Assembly (NCBI GenBank): GCA_023393165.1
Contig: JAEWMJ010000013.1
Span: forward strand, 1 to 64,000
DNA from: Bacillota bacterium
GTDB lineage: Bacteria > Bacillota > Clostridia > Christensenellales > Christensenellaceae
Length of the DNA: 64,000 nucleotides
Reading direction: 5' to 3'
The position numbers and the translations under genes were made by a program. The notes below the pieces were generated by a model. That model made no database searches, was not told where the DNA came from, and saw nothing but the letters and a program-made list of their open reading frames with translations. Below, one piece after another: positions 51,366-60,790 of this stretch; positions within the stretch are counted from its first letter, which is position 1; every line of letters begins with the position of its first letter.

Positions 51366-52262
51366 TCACTGCTCAGTTCCCGTAAACTGAAAACTATACT
51401 TTTTTATGCTCTTTAAAGTTACGATAAAGCAGAAAATAATCGCTGTCCCGAATATCAGATAAGTCTGCCACAGCCTAGGCAGAAGGTCATAACCGAAATT
51501 ATGCATCTGGTATGTCGCGTTGTTCAAAGGAGATATCCAGCCGATCGCCACATTTACCTTGTACATAAACGCTTCGGGCAGTTGGAGCATACTTCCAATT
51601 GTTTTAGGGTCCAGCAAAAATCCAAACAGGCTGTAAACAAATACGCTGGCCACACCGGCAATCTGCCCTTTTCTGATATTGAATACCAGCATAATAAATA
51701 CCATCAGCAGGGTGTACAGCATCATAAGCACAAAGATCGTTGCCATTACGGGATAAGGCGTGCTCATTTCCAATGTCTTTACAAAAGCCGGCAATGCCAC
51801 GGCCTGCCCAGCGCCCGAGTAACCGAGGATAGCCGCCGTCATGCTCCACATGTTTCCCGCAAATGAGCCCCGCATGCACAAAATGCTTGTGGCCGCCAGA
51901 ATAAACGCGAGATATACGCCTGTCGCAAGCACGATGTACACTGCCTGGCCCGCTATCCAGACGCGGCGGTTGATCCGCATCAGGTAAAAAGGCGTTCCGG
52001 GGCTTAAAAAAGGCATATCGGCGAACAATACGACCAGCAGCAGGGATGATAAAAGAATCGAATTGCTGTCGCCGAATGTCCATATGAACGCCTCCAGAAT
52101 CTGCATTGTTGTTCCGTTATTGGCCGCAAACACAGCAGCCTTGTTGGACAAAAGGTAGCATAAAACAAACGCCATGCCAAAGGTGATCACTATTCTCGGG
52201 TTTCCCTTCCACTGCCTGAAATTATAAGCCGCAACAGAAAATATTCCATTCAATTTTTTCAT
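51366..52262 (-). CDS. ABC-2-type membrane permease (subunit 1)
   Basis: 298 residues with about six transmembrane segments. Membrane topology and neighbours match ABC-2 permeases of the bacitracin/lantibiotic immunity kind. No strong signature beyond hydrophobicity. Start at 52262 has AGGAG 7 nt upstream (a first ATG is only 1 nt from the same site). It follows permease 2 by 18 nt. Confidence 0.65.
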   Translation of the reverse strand: MKKLNGIFSVAAYNFRQWKGNPRIVITFGMAFVLCYLLSNKAAVFAANNGTTMQILEAFIWTFGDSNSILLSSLLLVVLFADMPFLSPGTPFYLMRINRRVWIAGQAVYIVLATGVYLAFILAATSILCMRGSFAGNMWSMTAAILGYSGAGQAVALPAFVKTLEMSTPYPVMATIFVLMMLYTLLMVFIMLVFNIRKGQIAGVASVFVYSLFGFLLDPKTIGSMLQLPEAFMYKVNVAIGWISPLNNATYQMHNFGYDLLPRLWQTYLIFGTAIIFCFIVTLKSIKKYSFQFTGTEQ

Positions 52263-52280
52263 TTTCATTCTCCTTTGTGG

Positions 52281-53045
52281 TTACAGTTTTCCAAGCTGTT
52301 TTTTTGCCAGTATGGCAAATGCCATAATTATGACCGCAGAAAACTCAAGCAGCAAAAGCACCACGCCCAGGCCCCCAAGCTGCCAGGAGACTGAGGGATT
52401 GAGCCATTCCCTGGGATACAGTACATACAGATGATTAAAATAACGTTCATATATAATAATCAGCAGATAATATAGTACAAGCGGCGCAGCATAAGCCATA
52501 TACCGGCTCTTTGTTGCGGCTGCCAGATAAAATCCCATGAGAGACCAGAACATGCCTGCAAAAAAGAATATGGATGCGTTTCCTAAAATCCAGCCCAGGT
52601 AAGGCAGGGTTTCTTTTCCGGTAGCTGCCGCTTCAAGAGGCATAAAGATCAGCGCCGATATACCAAATGAAGCCAGAATACCTAAAAAAAGAACAAGACC
52701 TCCCGAAATCCCACACGCAAGCACTTTTCCGCCGATATACCCCCTGGTTCCCGCTCTGGGCAGATATTCTTTTATGAACCCGCTTTTCAGATCGTCCAGA
52801 TAGGAAGCGGCATAAGGCAGCGTGCATAGAATGGGTACTGCGAATGTGACCATATCCGATTTCATAGCTTCCATGATCATTGTGATATGCGTCCCGAAAG
52901 GCAGCAGGTCTTTCAGGCCGGCACCAGCCAGGCTTTCTGTTCCGGCGCCCACCATGACGGCCGCCATTACGGCCACGCCAATCCAAAATACCTTTGACAG
53001 AAGCGCCGAGCTCAGGCTGGCTTTGATAGCATGTGTTTTGTTCAT
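52281..53045 (-). CDS. ABC-2-type membrane permease (subunit 2)
   Basis: 254 residues from MNKTHAIKASLSSA, about six transmembrane segments (first at about 17-37; AGFWSLMGFYLAA region mid-protein). Paralogous in role to the next gene; two permeases plus one BcrA-like ATPase is the LanFEG pattern. AAAGGA precedes the ATG. Confidence 0.65.
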   Translation of the reverse strand: MNKTHAIKASLSSALLSKVFWIGVAVMAAVMVGAGTESLAGAGLKDLLPFGTHITMIMEAMKSDMVTFAVPILCTLPYAASYLDDLKSGFIKEYLPRAGTRGYIGGKVLACGISGGLVLFLGILASFGISALIFMPLEAAATGKETLPYLGWILGNASIFFFAGMFWSLMGFYLAAATKSRYMAYAAPLVLYYLLIIIYERYFNHLYVLYPREWLNPSVSWQLGGLGVVLLLLEFSAVIIMAFAILAKKQLGKL

Positions 53046-53091
53046 ATAATTTCCTTTCGGTAACCCGGCGGGTAAATCAGGGTAAAAGAAA

Positions 53092-53136
53092 GCAGGCATG
53101 GCGTTATATAGGTGTGTTTCTTAAATCCATGCCTGC
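53092..53136 (-). terminator. Terminator/attenuator between lipoprotein and permease genes
   Basis: Perfect 10-bp stem GCAGGCATGG/CCATGCCTGC with a 25-nt loop, followed on the minus strand by TTTCTTTT. It separates the two-component/lipoprotein unit from the ABC genes and may limit read-through. Confidence 0.75.
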
Positions 53137-53154
53137 TTCTATCAAAGATCCTTC

Positions 53155-54660
53155 TTAATATCCCAGGCTGCGGTTGATGATGCTCCCGTCAATGGCATTG
53201 ACGGTCAGTATGGGTATGGGCCCGTCTTTATACTCTTTGGTTTGGCCGTCCGTTTGGTTGATATACGTCATTGTCCCAAAGAAATCCCAGGCTGGGACCA
53301 GCAATCCGGAATCGCGTTTGTCCTGCTCCGTAACACGCGTCAGCCCGAACTCTATATGGTCTACGGTAATATCTATCCCCACCAGATTGGGGTTGCCCTG
53401 CGCGAGTCCGTCCCACGCGTTCACAGCCAGGGACATGGTATTAAACACGTTAGTAATTTCATTAAACGACAGCAGGTTTGAATTCTCGGTTACCGTACCG
53501 GCCATATTGTAAGGCGATCTCCAGCTGAATCCAACGATGCCCGTGTCGTCGATCGCAAAGGTCATATCTTCGTAAGCCCATGGCGTGGACTGCATATCTT
53601 CCTCTACTTTGATGCAATCCCACACGGTATACGTAACCGGAATGTTGTTCACATGCCGCGAATACCGGAGAAACCATACGCATTTGCGGGGATTTGCATA
53701 CTGGCTCTGGTCAGCCGTCATGTCGCTGCTGCCGCCGTATCCCTTATCGGCCGAATAGCATACCATGTTTGTTAGCCCCAGGTCGGCGATCAACGCCTCC
53801 GCTTTCGCTTTCGCGTCGTCCACCGTAATGGTGACGTCCGGTATCTGTTCGAGCTCAGCCGAGGAAATGTAAGGCGTCAAGCCTTCAGCCTCGGATTTTT
53901 CTATATCTTCTTTTGTGGTAAAATACCCCATGTTTTTGGAGAAAGCGCTTTTTTCGGAGGTATATTCCACATAATTTACCGCGTCTTCATAATTATAAAC
54001 GCCCAGGCTTTCATACCCCGCGTCCGACTGCGCCAGGGCATGCACTTTCTCGCCGGCCGTATAGTAAATATCCTGTTCCATCGGCTCCAGCTTGCCCGTA
54101 GTGGGGACTTTTTGGGTGGTATCGGGCGCAGTTTCGAGCTGACTCTGCAAATCGCTCAGCATTGCCTGCATCATAGCCCCGCCGCTGCGCTTGGGATCCT
54201 TGCTGTTTTGTTCGTCTGGGGGCATTGCGGCAAGCGCAGCCTGCGTCTCCAGGATCTTTTGCTGTATTTCACCTTTGGACAGCTTATAAGCGTCGCCCGA
54301 AAACATATCCTTGCCCTTCATCAGATCCTTCACCAGTACGTCCACCTGTTCCTGCGTAACGCTGGATCTTTCCACCCTATCAACGGATACGCTGTCCGCA
54401 TCGGGAATCTCAACATCCGCGTTTACATGAATTTTTACCTTGCCGTTCGGGTCCGAAAGTTCCGCCTGATAGGTTGGCTGAGCGCCCATTTTTTCCGCAA
54501 GCGTTCCCTGCGCGCCGCTGCTTTCAGTCGGCTGCGTGGCCTTGTCGATCAGGTTATCCAGGCTTTTTCCCTTAACCACCGTTTCTTCGGGCGTCGGCTG
54601 GCAGGCGACAAGCAAAAGAGAAAACGCCGCGGCCAGCAGAACACATATCATTTTTTTCAT
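53155..54660 (-). CDS. Large lipoprotein, DUF6034-like
   Basis: 501 residues. Lipobox LLVAC with Cys at about 20, then a Gln/Glu-rich helical region (about 95-175) and a beta-rich C-terminal half. No enzymatic motif seen. I believe it belongs to the clostridial DUF6034 family found next to two-component systems and ABC exporters; that assignment rests on overall appearance. It lies between the kinase and the transporter genes, so it could be a surface sensor or substrate-binding accessory. Confidence 0.6.
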   Translation of the reverse strand: MKKMICVLLAAAFSLLLVACQPTPEETVVKGKSLDNLIDKATQPTESSGAQGTLAEKMGAQPTYQAELSDPNGKVKIHVNADVEIPDADSVSVDRVERSSVTQEQVDVLVKDLMKGKDMFSGDAYKLSKGEIQQKILETQAALAAMPPDEQNSKDPKRSGGAMMQAMLSDLQSQLETAPDTTQKVPTTGKLEPMEQDIYYTAGEKVHALAQSDAGYESLGVYNYEDAVNYVEYTSEKSAFSKNMGYFTTKEDIEKSEAEGLTPYISSAELEQIPDVTITVDDAKAKAEALIADLGLTNMVCYSADKGYGGSSDMTADQSQYANPRKCVWFLRYSRHVNNIPVTYTVWDCIKVEEDMQSTPWAYEDMTFAIDDTGIVGFSWRSPYNMAGTVTENSNLLSFNEITNVFNTMSLAVNAWDGLAQGNPNLVGIDITVDHIEFGLTRVTEQDKRDSGLLVPAWDFFGTMTYINQTDGQTKEYKDGPIPILTVNAIDGSIINRSLGY

Positions 54661-54756
54661 AGCATTTTATCCTCTCTCTTTTCTTGCACCCATCATCTCA
54701 TAAACCGGAAACAAAAAGTTCATCAAAATGTAAATGTTTTGTAATCGCATCCTAAA

Positions 54757-56127
54757 TTATGGAAATATTATCTTTACTTTGGTGCCTTTGCCGATTTTGC
54801 TCTCGATCACAAGTTTGGCGCCGTGCGCCTCGGCGATTCTGGCCGCCAATGCAAGACCTATTCCGCTTCCGCCTTTTTTCCTGCTCCTGGATTTATCCAC
54901 CATATAAAACGGCTCAGTGATCCTTGGGATCTCGTCTTCCGCTATACCCATCCCCTCGTCCGTCACTTCAATCGTCCTGCCGTATGCCCGCACCGTCACG
55001 GTCTGTCCCTTTGTTGACGCCTTGGATGCGTTGTCTATCAGATTGATCAAAAGATCCTGCATCAGGTCCGCATCCATAGGCAGGCGGCCGATACTGTTGT
55101 CTATAATCAAATGAATCCCCCGCTGATGCAAAACCTCCCGGATGCTTCGTTCAACGTTCTGAAGCAGCCTTTCCACCGGCTCTTCTGTTTTTGCGATATC
55201 CTCCCGGATCACGATCAGCGCCATCAGTTTTTGCGTCAAACGCTCCAGCCGCCTGCATTCGTCATAAATGTGCTTCAATGAAGTTTGGACGGCCTCTTCA
55301 GGCAGTTTGGTGGTCAGCAATGTTTCGGAATACCCGATCACCGATGTTAGAGGGGTTTTATACTCGTGCGTCAGCGCGCTCATAAAGAGCCTGCGCCTCT
55401 CCGCGATCTCTTCCAGTTCCGCTACATGCGTTTGCACTGCCTGGGCCATACTGTTGAAATCCTGCGCCAGTTCTCCTATTTCATCGCCTGTCGTTATTGT
55501 CGCCCGCTGTGAATACTCGCCTTTCGCAATCCGCTTCGCAGAACTTCCAAGGTTTTTTATAGGCCGCAAAGCCAGTCTCACAAACAGAACAATAAGCGCA
55601 ATACCTGCAGCAATGCACAATGCGCCGATAACCAAAAACCGGAGTCCCATTTTTTGTATATCTTCATATACGGAAGATATATCCCGCACAACATAAACGG
55701 AATATTCTTCCCCTAAAACAGATACCTTGTTGCCCACAATTAAAATATTCCTGCCGTTCTGTTCATCCAGCAAATATTTTTGTTCTACCGGGTTTTGCAA
55801 AGGCAAAAGCATTTCGGGCTGAATGTCCATACGGGAATAGATGGTTTCCCCATCATCCGATACAAGCACCGCATCGCGGTCTGCATAATTTGAAAAACAA
55901 TATTTTATCAGTGAACTCTTCGTAACTGCATCCAGATCATTTCTTCCGTAATAACTTGTCATGTTGCTGAAGGAAAACTGTAGGTTGTTTTGCTCAGACT
56001 GCGCGTTTTCCACGGTTACCTGCAGGATATCCTTTTTCGCCTGCGCCAGAAGCGCCGCACAGCAAATGGTAACAATTATAATTAGTACGACAATGCAGAT
56101 GAGCGAAATTTTAAGCCACAGTTTCAT
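54757..56127 (-). CDS. Sensor histidine kinase (EnvZ/PhoR-like)
   Basis: 456 residues. TM1 at about 5-27, extracytoplasmic sensor of about 130 residues, TM2 at about 163-185, HAMP (PIKNLGSSAKRIAKGEYS), H-box LTHEYKTPLTS (His at about 253), N-box LINLIDNASKA, G1 DEGMGIAE and G2 GGSGIGLAL all intact. Partner of the regulator 3 nt upstream. Together they probably control the lipoprotein and ABC genes downstream in the same direction. Confidence 0.93.
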   Translation of the reverse strand: MKLWLKISLICIVVLIIIVTICCAALLAQAKKDILQVTVENAQSEQNNLQFSFSNMTSYYGRNDLDAVTKSSLIKYCFSNYADRDAVLVSDDGETIYSRMDIQPEMLLPLQNPVEQKYLLDEQNGRNILIVGNKVSVLGEEYSVYVVRDISSVYEDIQKMGLRFLVIGALCIAAGIALIVLFVRLALRPIKNLGSSAKRIAKGEYSQRATITTGDEIGELAQDFNSMAQAVQTHVAELEEIAERRRLFMSALTHEYKTPLTSVIGYSETLLTTKLPEEAVQTSLKHIYDECRRLERLTQKLMALIVIREDIAKTEEPVERLLQNVERSIREVLHQRGIHLIIDNSIGRLPMDADLMQDLLINLIDNASKASTKGQTVTVRAYGRTIEVTDEGMGIAEDEIPRITEPFYMVDKSRSRKKGGSGIGLALAARIAEAHGAKLVIESKIGKGTKVKIIFP

Positions 56128-56130
56128 CCA

Positions 56131-56793
56131 TTAATCCTCCAGGCGGTATCCGGTTTTGGAGATCGTTTTGATTTCTTCGTTTAAATTGAGTTTTTTTCTC
56201 AGGTTGGCGATGTGCACGTCCACCGTGCGCGTCTCCCCGACAAAATCAACGCCCCATATTTCATTTAAAAGCCTGTCCCGTGGCATTGTTCTGTTCTTGT
56301 ATTTTGCCAGCAAGGCAAGAAGATCAAATTCAAGCGGTTTTAAAGGAATTTCTTCGCCCGCCCGGGTGACGGACCTTTGCTCTAAATCAATTGTAATATC
56401 CCTGATCCGGATAATGCGGTTCAGTCTTCCGTTTCTCTCCAGAACTTTTTCAATCCGTACAAGCAATTCCAGGATTTCAAACGGCTTTACGATATAATCC
56501 TCCGCGCCTTCTTTGAGCCCTTTTACCTTGGACGTAACGTCCGCTTTTGCGGTCAAAAAGATTACCGGAATATTATATTGCCGCATGGCGGGAAGCATTT
56601 CAAACCCGTCCAGACCCGGCAGCATCACATCCAGCAGTGCCAGATCAAACGAGTGGTCGTTTCCCAAAAAAGCCGTTGCCTCCGCACCGTCCGAATAAAC
56701 GGAGCAGTCAAAACCCGCAACCTGCAGGTTAATTTCTATCAGCTGCGCGATCGCCGCATCGTCTTCTACAACCAGTATTCTGTTTGAAGCCAT
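56131..56793 (-). CDS. OmpR-family response regulator
   Basis: 220 residues from the MASNRILVVEDD start, which follows GGAGGAT by 5-7 nt. Receiver with Asp in LALLDVMLPGLDG, Lys in IVKPFE, and a winged-helix output domain ending SKTGYRLED. First gene of the envelope cluster. Confidence 0.93.
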   Translation of the reverse strand: MASNRILVVEDDAAIAQLIEINLQVAGFDCSVYSDGAEATAFLGNDHSFDLALLDVMLPGLDGFEMLPAMRQYNIPVIFLTAKADVTSKVKGLKEGAEDYIVKPFEILELLVRIEKVLERNGRLNRIIRIRDITIDLEQRSVTRAGEEIPLKPLEFDLLALLAKYKNRTMPRDRLLNEIWGVDFVGETRTVDVHIANLRKKLNLNEEIKTISKTGYRLED

Positions 56794-56952
56794 AAACCAT
56801 CCTCCGGAAAAAGACATTCTTAATTATCTTAGCACAAGGGTCCGCAAAAAAGATCATCGTTTTGTAAACGAATGATTAACGCCTTGCGAATCATTTAAAC
56901 CTTAATATGCTTGCTTTTTCATATAATTATGCCGTCTCACAGTTTTAATAAA

Positions 56953-56985
56953 AAAAGCAGGCTCCTCAAGGTTCCTGCCATTCCT
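56953..56985 (-). terminator. Terminator after the GT2 gene
   Basis: GCAGG/CCTGC stem with an inner CCT/AGG pair, followed by seven T on the minus strand. Confidence 0.75.
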
Positions 56986-57007
56986 TTTATCAATTCTAAA
57001 GCAAATA

Positions 57008-57940
57008 TCAATCTTTTTTATCCGTTCTTGTATTCAGTTTTTCCTTTATCACGTACTGCGGCTGTTTGTTTAAGGATATGAACGTTCTTCCGAGGTATTC
57101 CCCCACCAGTCCGAGGACCAGAAGTATAAGGCCGCCGATAAAAATCAGCGCCGCCATGTTGGACGTCCACCCAAGCTGTACTTCAGCGGGGCGCAGCAAC
57201 TTCTGTATTATTATGACTATGCCGAATATAAACCCAAAAATTGAAAAAACCATTCCTGTTACGGTTGCAACGCGCAGCGGTTTTATGGAAAAACTCGTAA
57301 ACCCGTTCAGCCAGAGCGAAATAAGTTTTCCAAGGGTGTATCCGGATGATCCTGTCGTCCGCTTCCTGTGGTTTACAGGAACGTCGGTAATGCTCGAAGT
57401 CGTCCTTAAAACAAGTCCGCCCAGGTATGGATACGGATTTTCGTACCTGACGATTTCATCCACCACAAAACGTCTCATCGCCACGTAGCTGGACATATAG
57501 AGGTTCCTCGGCTTGCCCAGCATAAGCTCGGACATCCGGTTATTAAGAGCGCTCCCAAAATTGCGGAATATGCTGTGCTGCTTTTCATCATATCTCGCAT
57601 AAACAACGTCATAGCCTTCATTGATTTTATCGATCAGTTTTGTGGCTTCCTGGGGCGGCGTCTGCCCGTCGTCATCCATGCATATGACGATATCCCCAAC
57701 GCTTTCGCGGAGGCCCGCCATCAGGGCGGAATGCTGCCCAAAATTTTTGGAGAAGGAAAGCATCCTCACGTTGGCGTATTTCCGGCATAACTCTTTGATC
57801 ACGGCAAGCGTATTGTCCGGGGAACAGTCGTTCACCAGGATGACTTCAAATAATTGTCTTGTAAAAACAGCGCAAATTTCATCCACAACTTTTTCTATGG
57901 AATCCTGAGACCTGTAACAGGGAATCACAAAGGACATCAT
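57008..57940 (-). CDS. Glycosyltransferase family 2 (GtrB/DPM1-like, membrane-bound)
   Basis: 310 residues. GT-A domain with IPCYRSQDSIEKV, the EVILVNDCSPDNT segment and metal-binding MDDDGQTPP (about 91-99), then two C-terminal TM segments (about 230-250 and 262-285). This architecture fits transfer of a sugar to undecaprenyl phosphate (GtrB/ArnC-type). Starts 2 nt after the aminotransferase gene. No polymerase or flippase is nearby. Confidence 0.88.
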   Translation of the reverse strand: MMSFVIPCYRSQDSIEKVVDEICAVFTRQLFEVILVNDCSPDNTLAVIKELCRKYANVRMLSFSKNFGQHSALMAGLRESVGDIVICMDDDGQTPPQEATKLIDKINEGYDVVYARYDEKQHSIFRNFGSALNNRMSELMLGKPRNLYMSSYVAMRRFVVDEIVRYENPYPYLGGLVLRTTSSITDVPVNHRKRTTGSSGYTLGKLISLWLNGFTSFSIKPLRVATVTGMVFSIFGFIFGIVIIIQKLLRPAEVQLGWTSNMAALIFIGGLILLVLGLVGEYLGRTFISLNKQPQYVIKEKLNTRTDKKD

Positions 57941-57942
57941 GA

Positions 57943-59082
57943 CTATTTTTCTCCTTTAAAAAAAGCCTTTACGTTATCCGTAATAAACTGAACCTCATTT
58001 TCACTCAGGCCGTAATACATCGGCAGGCGGACAAGCCTTTCGCTTTCACGCGTGGTATACATGTCCTCCCCGTCAAACCGCCCGTATTTTTTACCGGCAG
58101 GCGACGAATGCAGGGGCACGTAGTGGAATACGCACAGAATGCCTTTTGCCTTCATATAATCAATAAAATCAGTACGCGTCTTTAAATCCCTGCACTTCAG
58201 ATAAAACATATGCCCGTTGTGCACGCAATTCTGAGGAATATACGGAAGCTCGATCAGTCCGTCGTCCTGAAGCGGCTTCAGCAAGGAATAATAGGTATTG
58301 TAAGTTTTGATCCTGTCCCGGTTGATCTCTTCAGCGATCTCAAGCTGAGCATACAAATACGCCACATTGATCTCGCTGGGCAGATAACTGGAGCCTACGT
58401 CCTGCCAGGTATACTTGTCCACCTCGCCGCGCCAGAACTTGCTGCGGTCGGTGCCTTTTTCCCTGAGCATTTCCGCGCGTTCAACGTATTGCCGGTCATT
58501 TATCAGCAGTAGGCCGCCTTCACCCATCGAATAGTTTTTTGTTTCATGAAAACTGTATGTGCCCATATCGCCTATGGTTCCGAGCGTCTTTCCTTTATAG
58601 GCAGCCATCATCCCCTGCGCCGCATCTTCCAGTACCTTAAGGCCGTGTTTTTTCGCTATGGCCAAGATCGCATCCATTTCGCAAGCTACGCCGGCATAGT
58701 GCACTACAATGACGGCCTTTGTATTTGGCGTGATTGCACGCTCGATTTTCGTCTCGTCGATATTCATGGTATCAGGCCGGATATCAACAAATACGCACTT
58801 GCCTCCGCGCATTGCGACCGCGTTCGCACTGGAAACAAAATTATACGACGGGAGAATCACTTCATCCCCCTCGGAAATACCGGCCAGTATGCCCATCATA
58901 TCGAGCGCATGGCTGCAGGATGTGGTTAACAGCACTTTGGGGACCGAAAGCCGCTCTTCAAACCATTTATTCACCTTTTGTGTATAAGGCCCGTCCCCGC
59001 AGATTTTTTTATTGACAGCGCAAGCATCCTCAATATAATTTATTGCGGTTTTCACATACGGCGGTACATTAAAAAAAATCAT
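57943..59082 (-). CDS. dTDP-4-amino-4,6-dideoxygalactose transaminase (WecE/RffA-like)
   Basis: 379 residues, DegT/DnrJ/EryC1 aminotransferase fold. Sugar-nucleotide PLP enzyme: TTSCSHALDMMGIL (PLP phosphate), EDAAQGMMAAYKG (Asp at about 157) and the Schiff-base Lys in SFHETKNYSMGEGG (about 182). In known pathways it makes TDP-fucosamine for surface glycans. Paired with a GT2, so it likely supplies an aminosugar for a cell-surface polymer. Confidence 0.88.
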   Translation of the reverse strand: MIFFNVPPYVKTAINYIEDACAVNKKICGDGPYTQKVNKWFEERLSVPKVLLTTSCSHALDMMGILAGISEGDEVILPSYNFVSSANAVAMRGGKCVFVDIRPDTMNIDETKIERAITPNTKAVIVVHYAGVACEMDAILAIAKKHGLKVLEDAAQGMMAAYKGKTLGTIGDMGTYSFHETKNYSMGEGGLLLINDRQYVERAEMLREKGTDRSKFWRGEVDKYTWQDVGSSYLPSEINVAYLYAQLEIAEEINRDRIKTYNTYYSLLKPLQDDGLIELPYIPQNCVHNGHMFYLKCRDLKTRTDFIDYMKAKGILCVFHYVPLHSSPAGKKYGRFDGEDMYTTRESERLVRLPMYYGLSENEVQFITDNVKAFFKGEK

Positions 59083-59221
59083 ACGTGGACTCCTTTAAAA
59101 GTTTCATTTTTATGAACTACAAAGTTAATTTTACTACTTCATGTCAACTATTACAATATTTTTGTTACTGTACACATACTGCCCCAAGCCGGTCAAAACT
59201 GCCCTTTTACATAAATTTGAT

Positions 59222-59250
59222 TTGATAATAAGCCAATAATTTGTTAAAAT
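59222..59250 (+). promoter_or_regulatory. Promoter of the HAD-IIA gene
   Basis: TTGATA, 17-bp spacer, TAAAAT, 37 nt before the start codon. Confidence 0.6.
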
Positions 59251-59287
59251 TACAATTAAATAGTTATTTTGAAATGGAGACAACCAT

Positions 59288-60073
59288 ATGCACGGTTTGG
59301 AAAACAAAAAAGGCTTCATATGCGATATGGACGGTGTTTTGTACCACGGCAACACTCTTTTGCCGGGCGTCAAAGAATTCCATAAATGGCTTACCGACCA
59401 TGATAAAAGATACATTTTCTTAACGAATTCCAGCGAACGCTCCCCGCGGGAACTTCAGCAGAAACTGGCCAGGCTCGGCCTTGAAGTACCCGAAGAACAT
59501 TTTTATACCAGCGCGCTGGCTACCGCCGATTTTTTAAAGCATCAGTGCCCGGGCGGCAGCGTGTACGTGATCGGCGAACCCGGCCTTTTAAACGCGCTTT
59601 ACGACGTAGGCTTCACCATGAACAACGTAAATCCGGATTATGTGGTCGTGGGTGAAACACGAGCCCTTAATTATGAAATGATCGAACACGCGACGCTGCT
59701 TGTGCAAAACGGCGCCCAGCTGATCGGAACCAACCCCGATATCACCGCTCCTACCGAAAAAGGGATCATCCCCGCCACCCGGTCGCTCATTTCCCCAATT
59801 GAAATGGCCTCGGGCAGGAGCGCTTACTTTTTGGGAAAACCCAACCCGCTGATGATGCGCATCGGTCTTAAAATGCTGGACGTGGATAACGACGACGCCT
59901 GCATCGTGGGCGACAGAATGGATACCGATATCGTCGCCGGGATCGAAAGCGAGATCGATACCGTACTGGTGCTCTCGGGCGTCACGACAATGGAAAACAT
60001 CCAGAATTACGCCTACCGCCCCAAATACATTCTGAGCGGCGTCGGCGAAATATTCATAAAAGAAGATCTATAG
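59288..60073 (+). CDS. HAD-IIA phosphatase (NagD/AraL-like)
   Basis: 261 residues. Motif I CDMDGVLYHG (nucleophile Asp at about 15), motif II LTNSSERSP, the C2 cap, and motif III/IV GKPNPLM and VGDRMDTDI. NagD-type enzymes dephosphorylate sugar phosphates and nucleotides. GGAG precedes the ATG. Followed by a terminator within the direct repeat. Confidence 0.9.
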   Translation: MHGLENKKGFICDMDGVLYHGNTLLPGVKEFHKWLTDHDKRYIFLTNSSERSPRELQQKLARLGLEVPEEHFYTSALATADFLKHQCPGGSVYVIGEPGLLNALYDVGFTMNNVNPDYVVVGETRALNYEMIEHATLLVQNGAQLIGTNPDITAPTEKGIIPATRSLISPIEMASGRSAYFLGKPNPLMMRIGLKMLDVDNDDACIVGDRMDTDIVAGIESEIDTVLVLSGVTTMENIQNYAYRPKYILSGVGEIFIKEDL

Positions 60074-60076
60074 AGT

Positions 60077-60136
60077 GCAAGATCTGCTTAGCTTTTATAA
60101 TAAAACCCTGCTCAATCTAAAACTGGGCAAGGGTTT
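60077..60136 (+). repeat. Direct repeat with terminator, left copy
   Basis: GCAAGATCTGCTTA (60077-60090), then a spaced hairpin AAACCCTGCTCA/TGGGCAAGGGTTT (60103-60136, one bulged A) with a T-run. Matches 63059-63122 in the same orientation. The hairpin ends the HAD-IIA transcript. Confidence 0.8.
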
Positions 60137-60222
60137 CATTTTTTTATCCACAAACTATTGACCGGCTCAGAAATGCCGGCTTTTTCAGCATTAATAATAA
60201 AAAATAACCAGATTCGTTTCTT

Positions 60223-60690
60223 TCAGTGTTGGTTCTCTTTCTCTTGGCTGTGGCCAAATTTAGGTCTTACATACTTTATTCTTGTTTCTCCCGCTTCCCG
60301 CACAATGCTGTATATATTGTCCCATTGCTCTTTAGCATCACCCTTTTCATAAGTGTCTTTCGGAAGTCCAAAACTTTCCCGGGTTGATTTATCTGTTTTA
60401 TCTTTTTGCGCTTTTCCGGCTGGCGATGCATTTTGCGTTCCGTCTGTTTTAGCGTTCAACTTTTGTTTAAGCTGTTTTATTCTTTGTTCAATTTTTTCAA
60501 TTTGTTTTTTTAAATCCATTACTTTTGATTCAGCTGTCTTCTTGTCTAGGGAATTATTATTTTTTACGCGCTCCATCTCTTTTTTTAATACTCTTTTTTG
60601 CTGTTCCAGTATTTCGATTTTGTTTTGTATTGAGGCCGTCTCATTTATACCTAGGGCAACCGGCTTTTGTCCGCTTACATTACCAATCAT
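60223..60690 (-). CDS. Coiled-coil protein of unknown function
   Basis: 155 residues. Mostly charged helix with heptad pattern from about 20 to 80 (KIEILEQQKRVLKKEMERV, then a second strand), then a hydrophilic tail. Similar in style to FlxA-type proteins. No signal peptide. GGAG lies 6 nt before the ATG. It lies 100 bp downstream of the sensor kinase in the same direction, inside the direct-repeat bracket. Confidence 0.65.
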   Translation of the reverse strand: MIGNVSGQKPVALGINETASIQNKIEILEQQKRVLKKEMERVKNNNSLDKKTAESKVMDLKKQIEKIEQRIKQLKQKLNAKTDGTQNASPAGKAQKDKTDKSTRESFGLPKDTYEKGDAKEQWDNIYSIVREAGETRIKYVRPKFGHSQEKENQH

Positions 60691-60790
60691 TTTTTACTCC
60701 ATCCTCTGATTATTTAACAGCTTGAAACTGTTTAAATAAACTATCGGCAGAAGGCAATGCTTTTTAACCAGTTTGCTCCGGAATGCTGTT

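Noticed and set aside
59134..59415. 93-codon minus-strand frame
   Set aside because: Overlaps the start of the strongly supported HAD-IIA gene and has no ribosome site.
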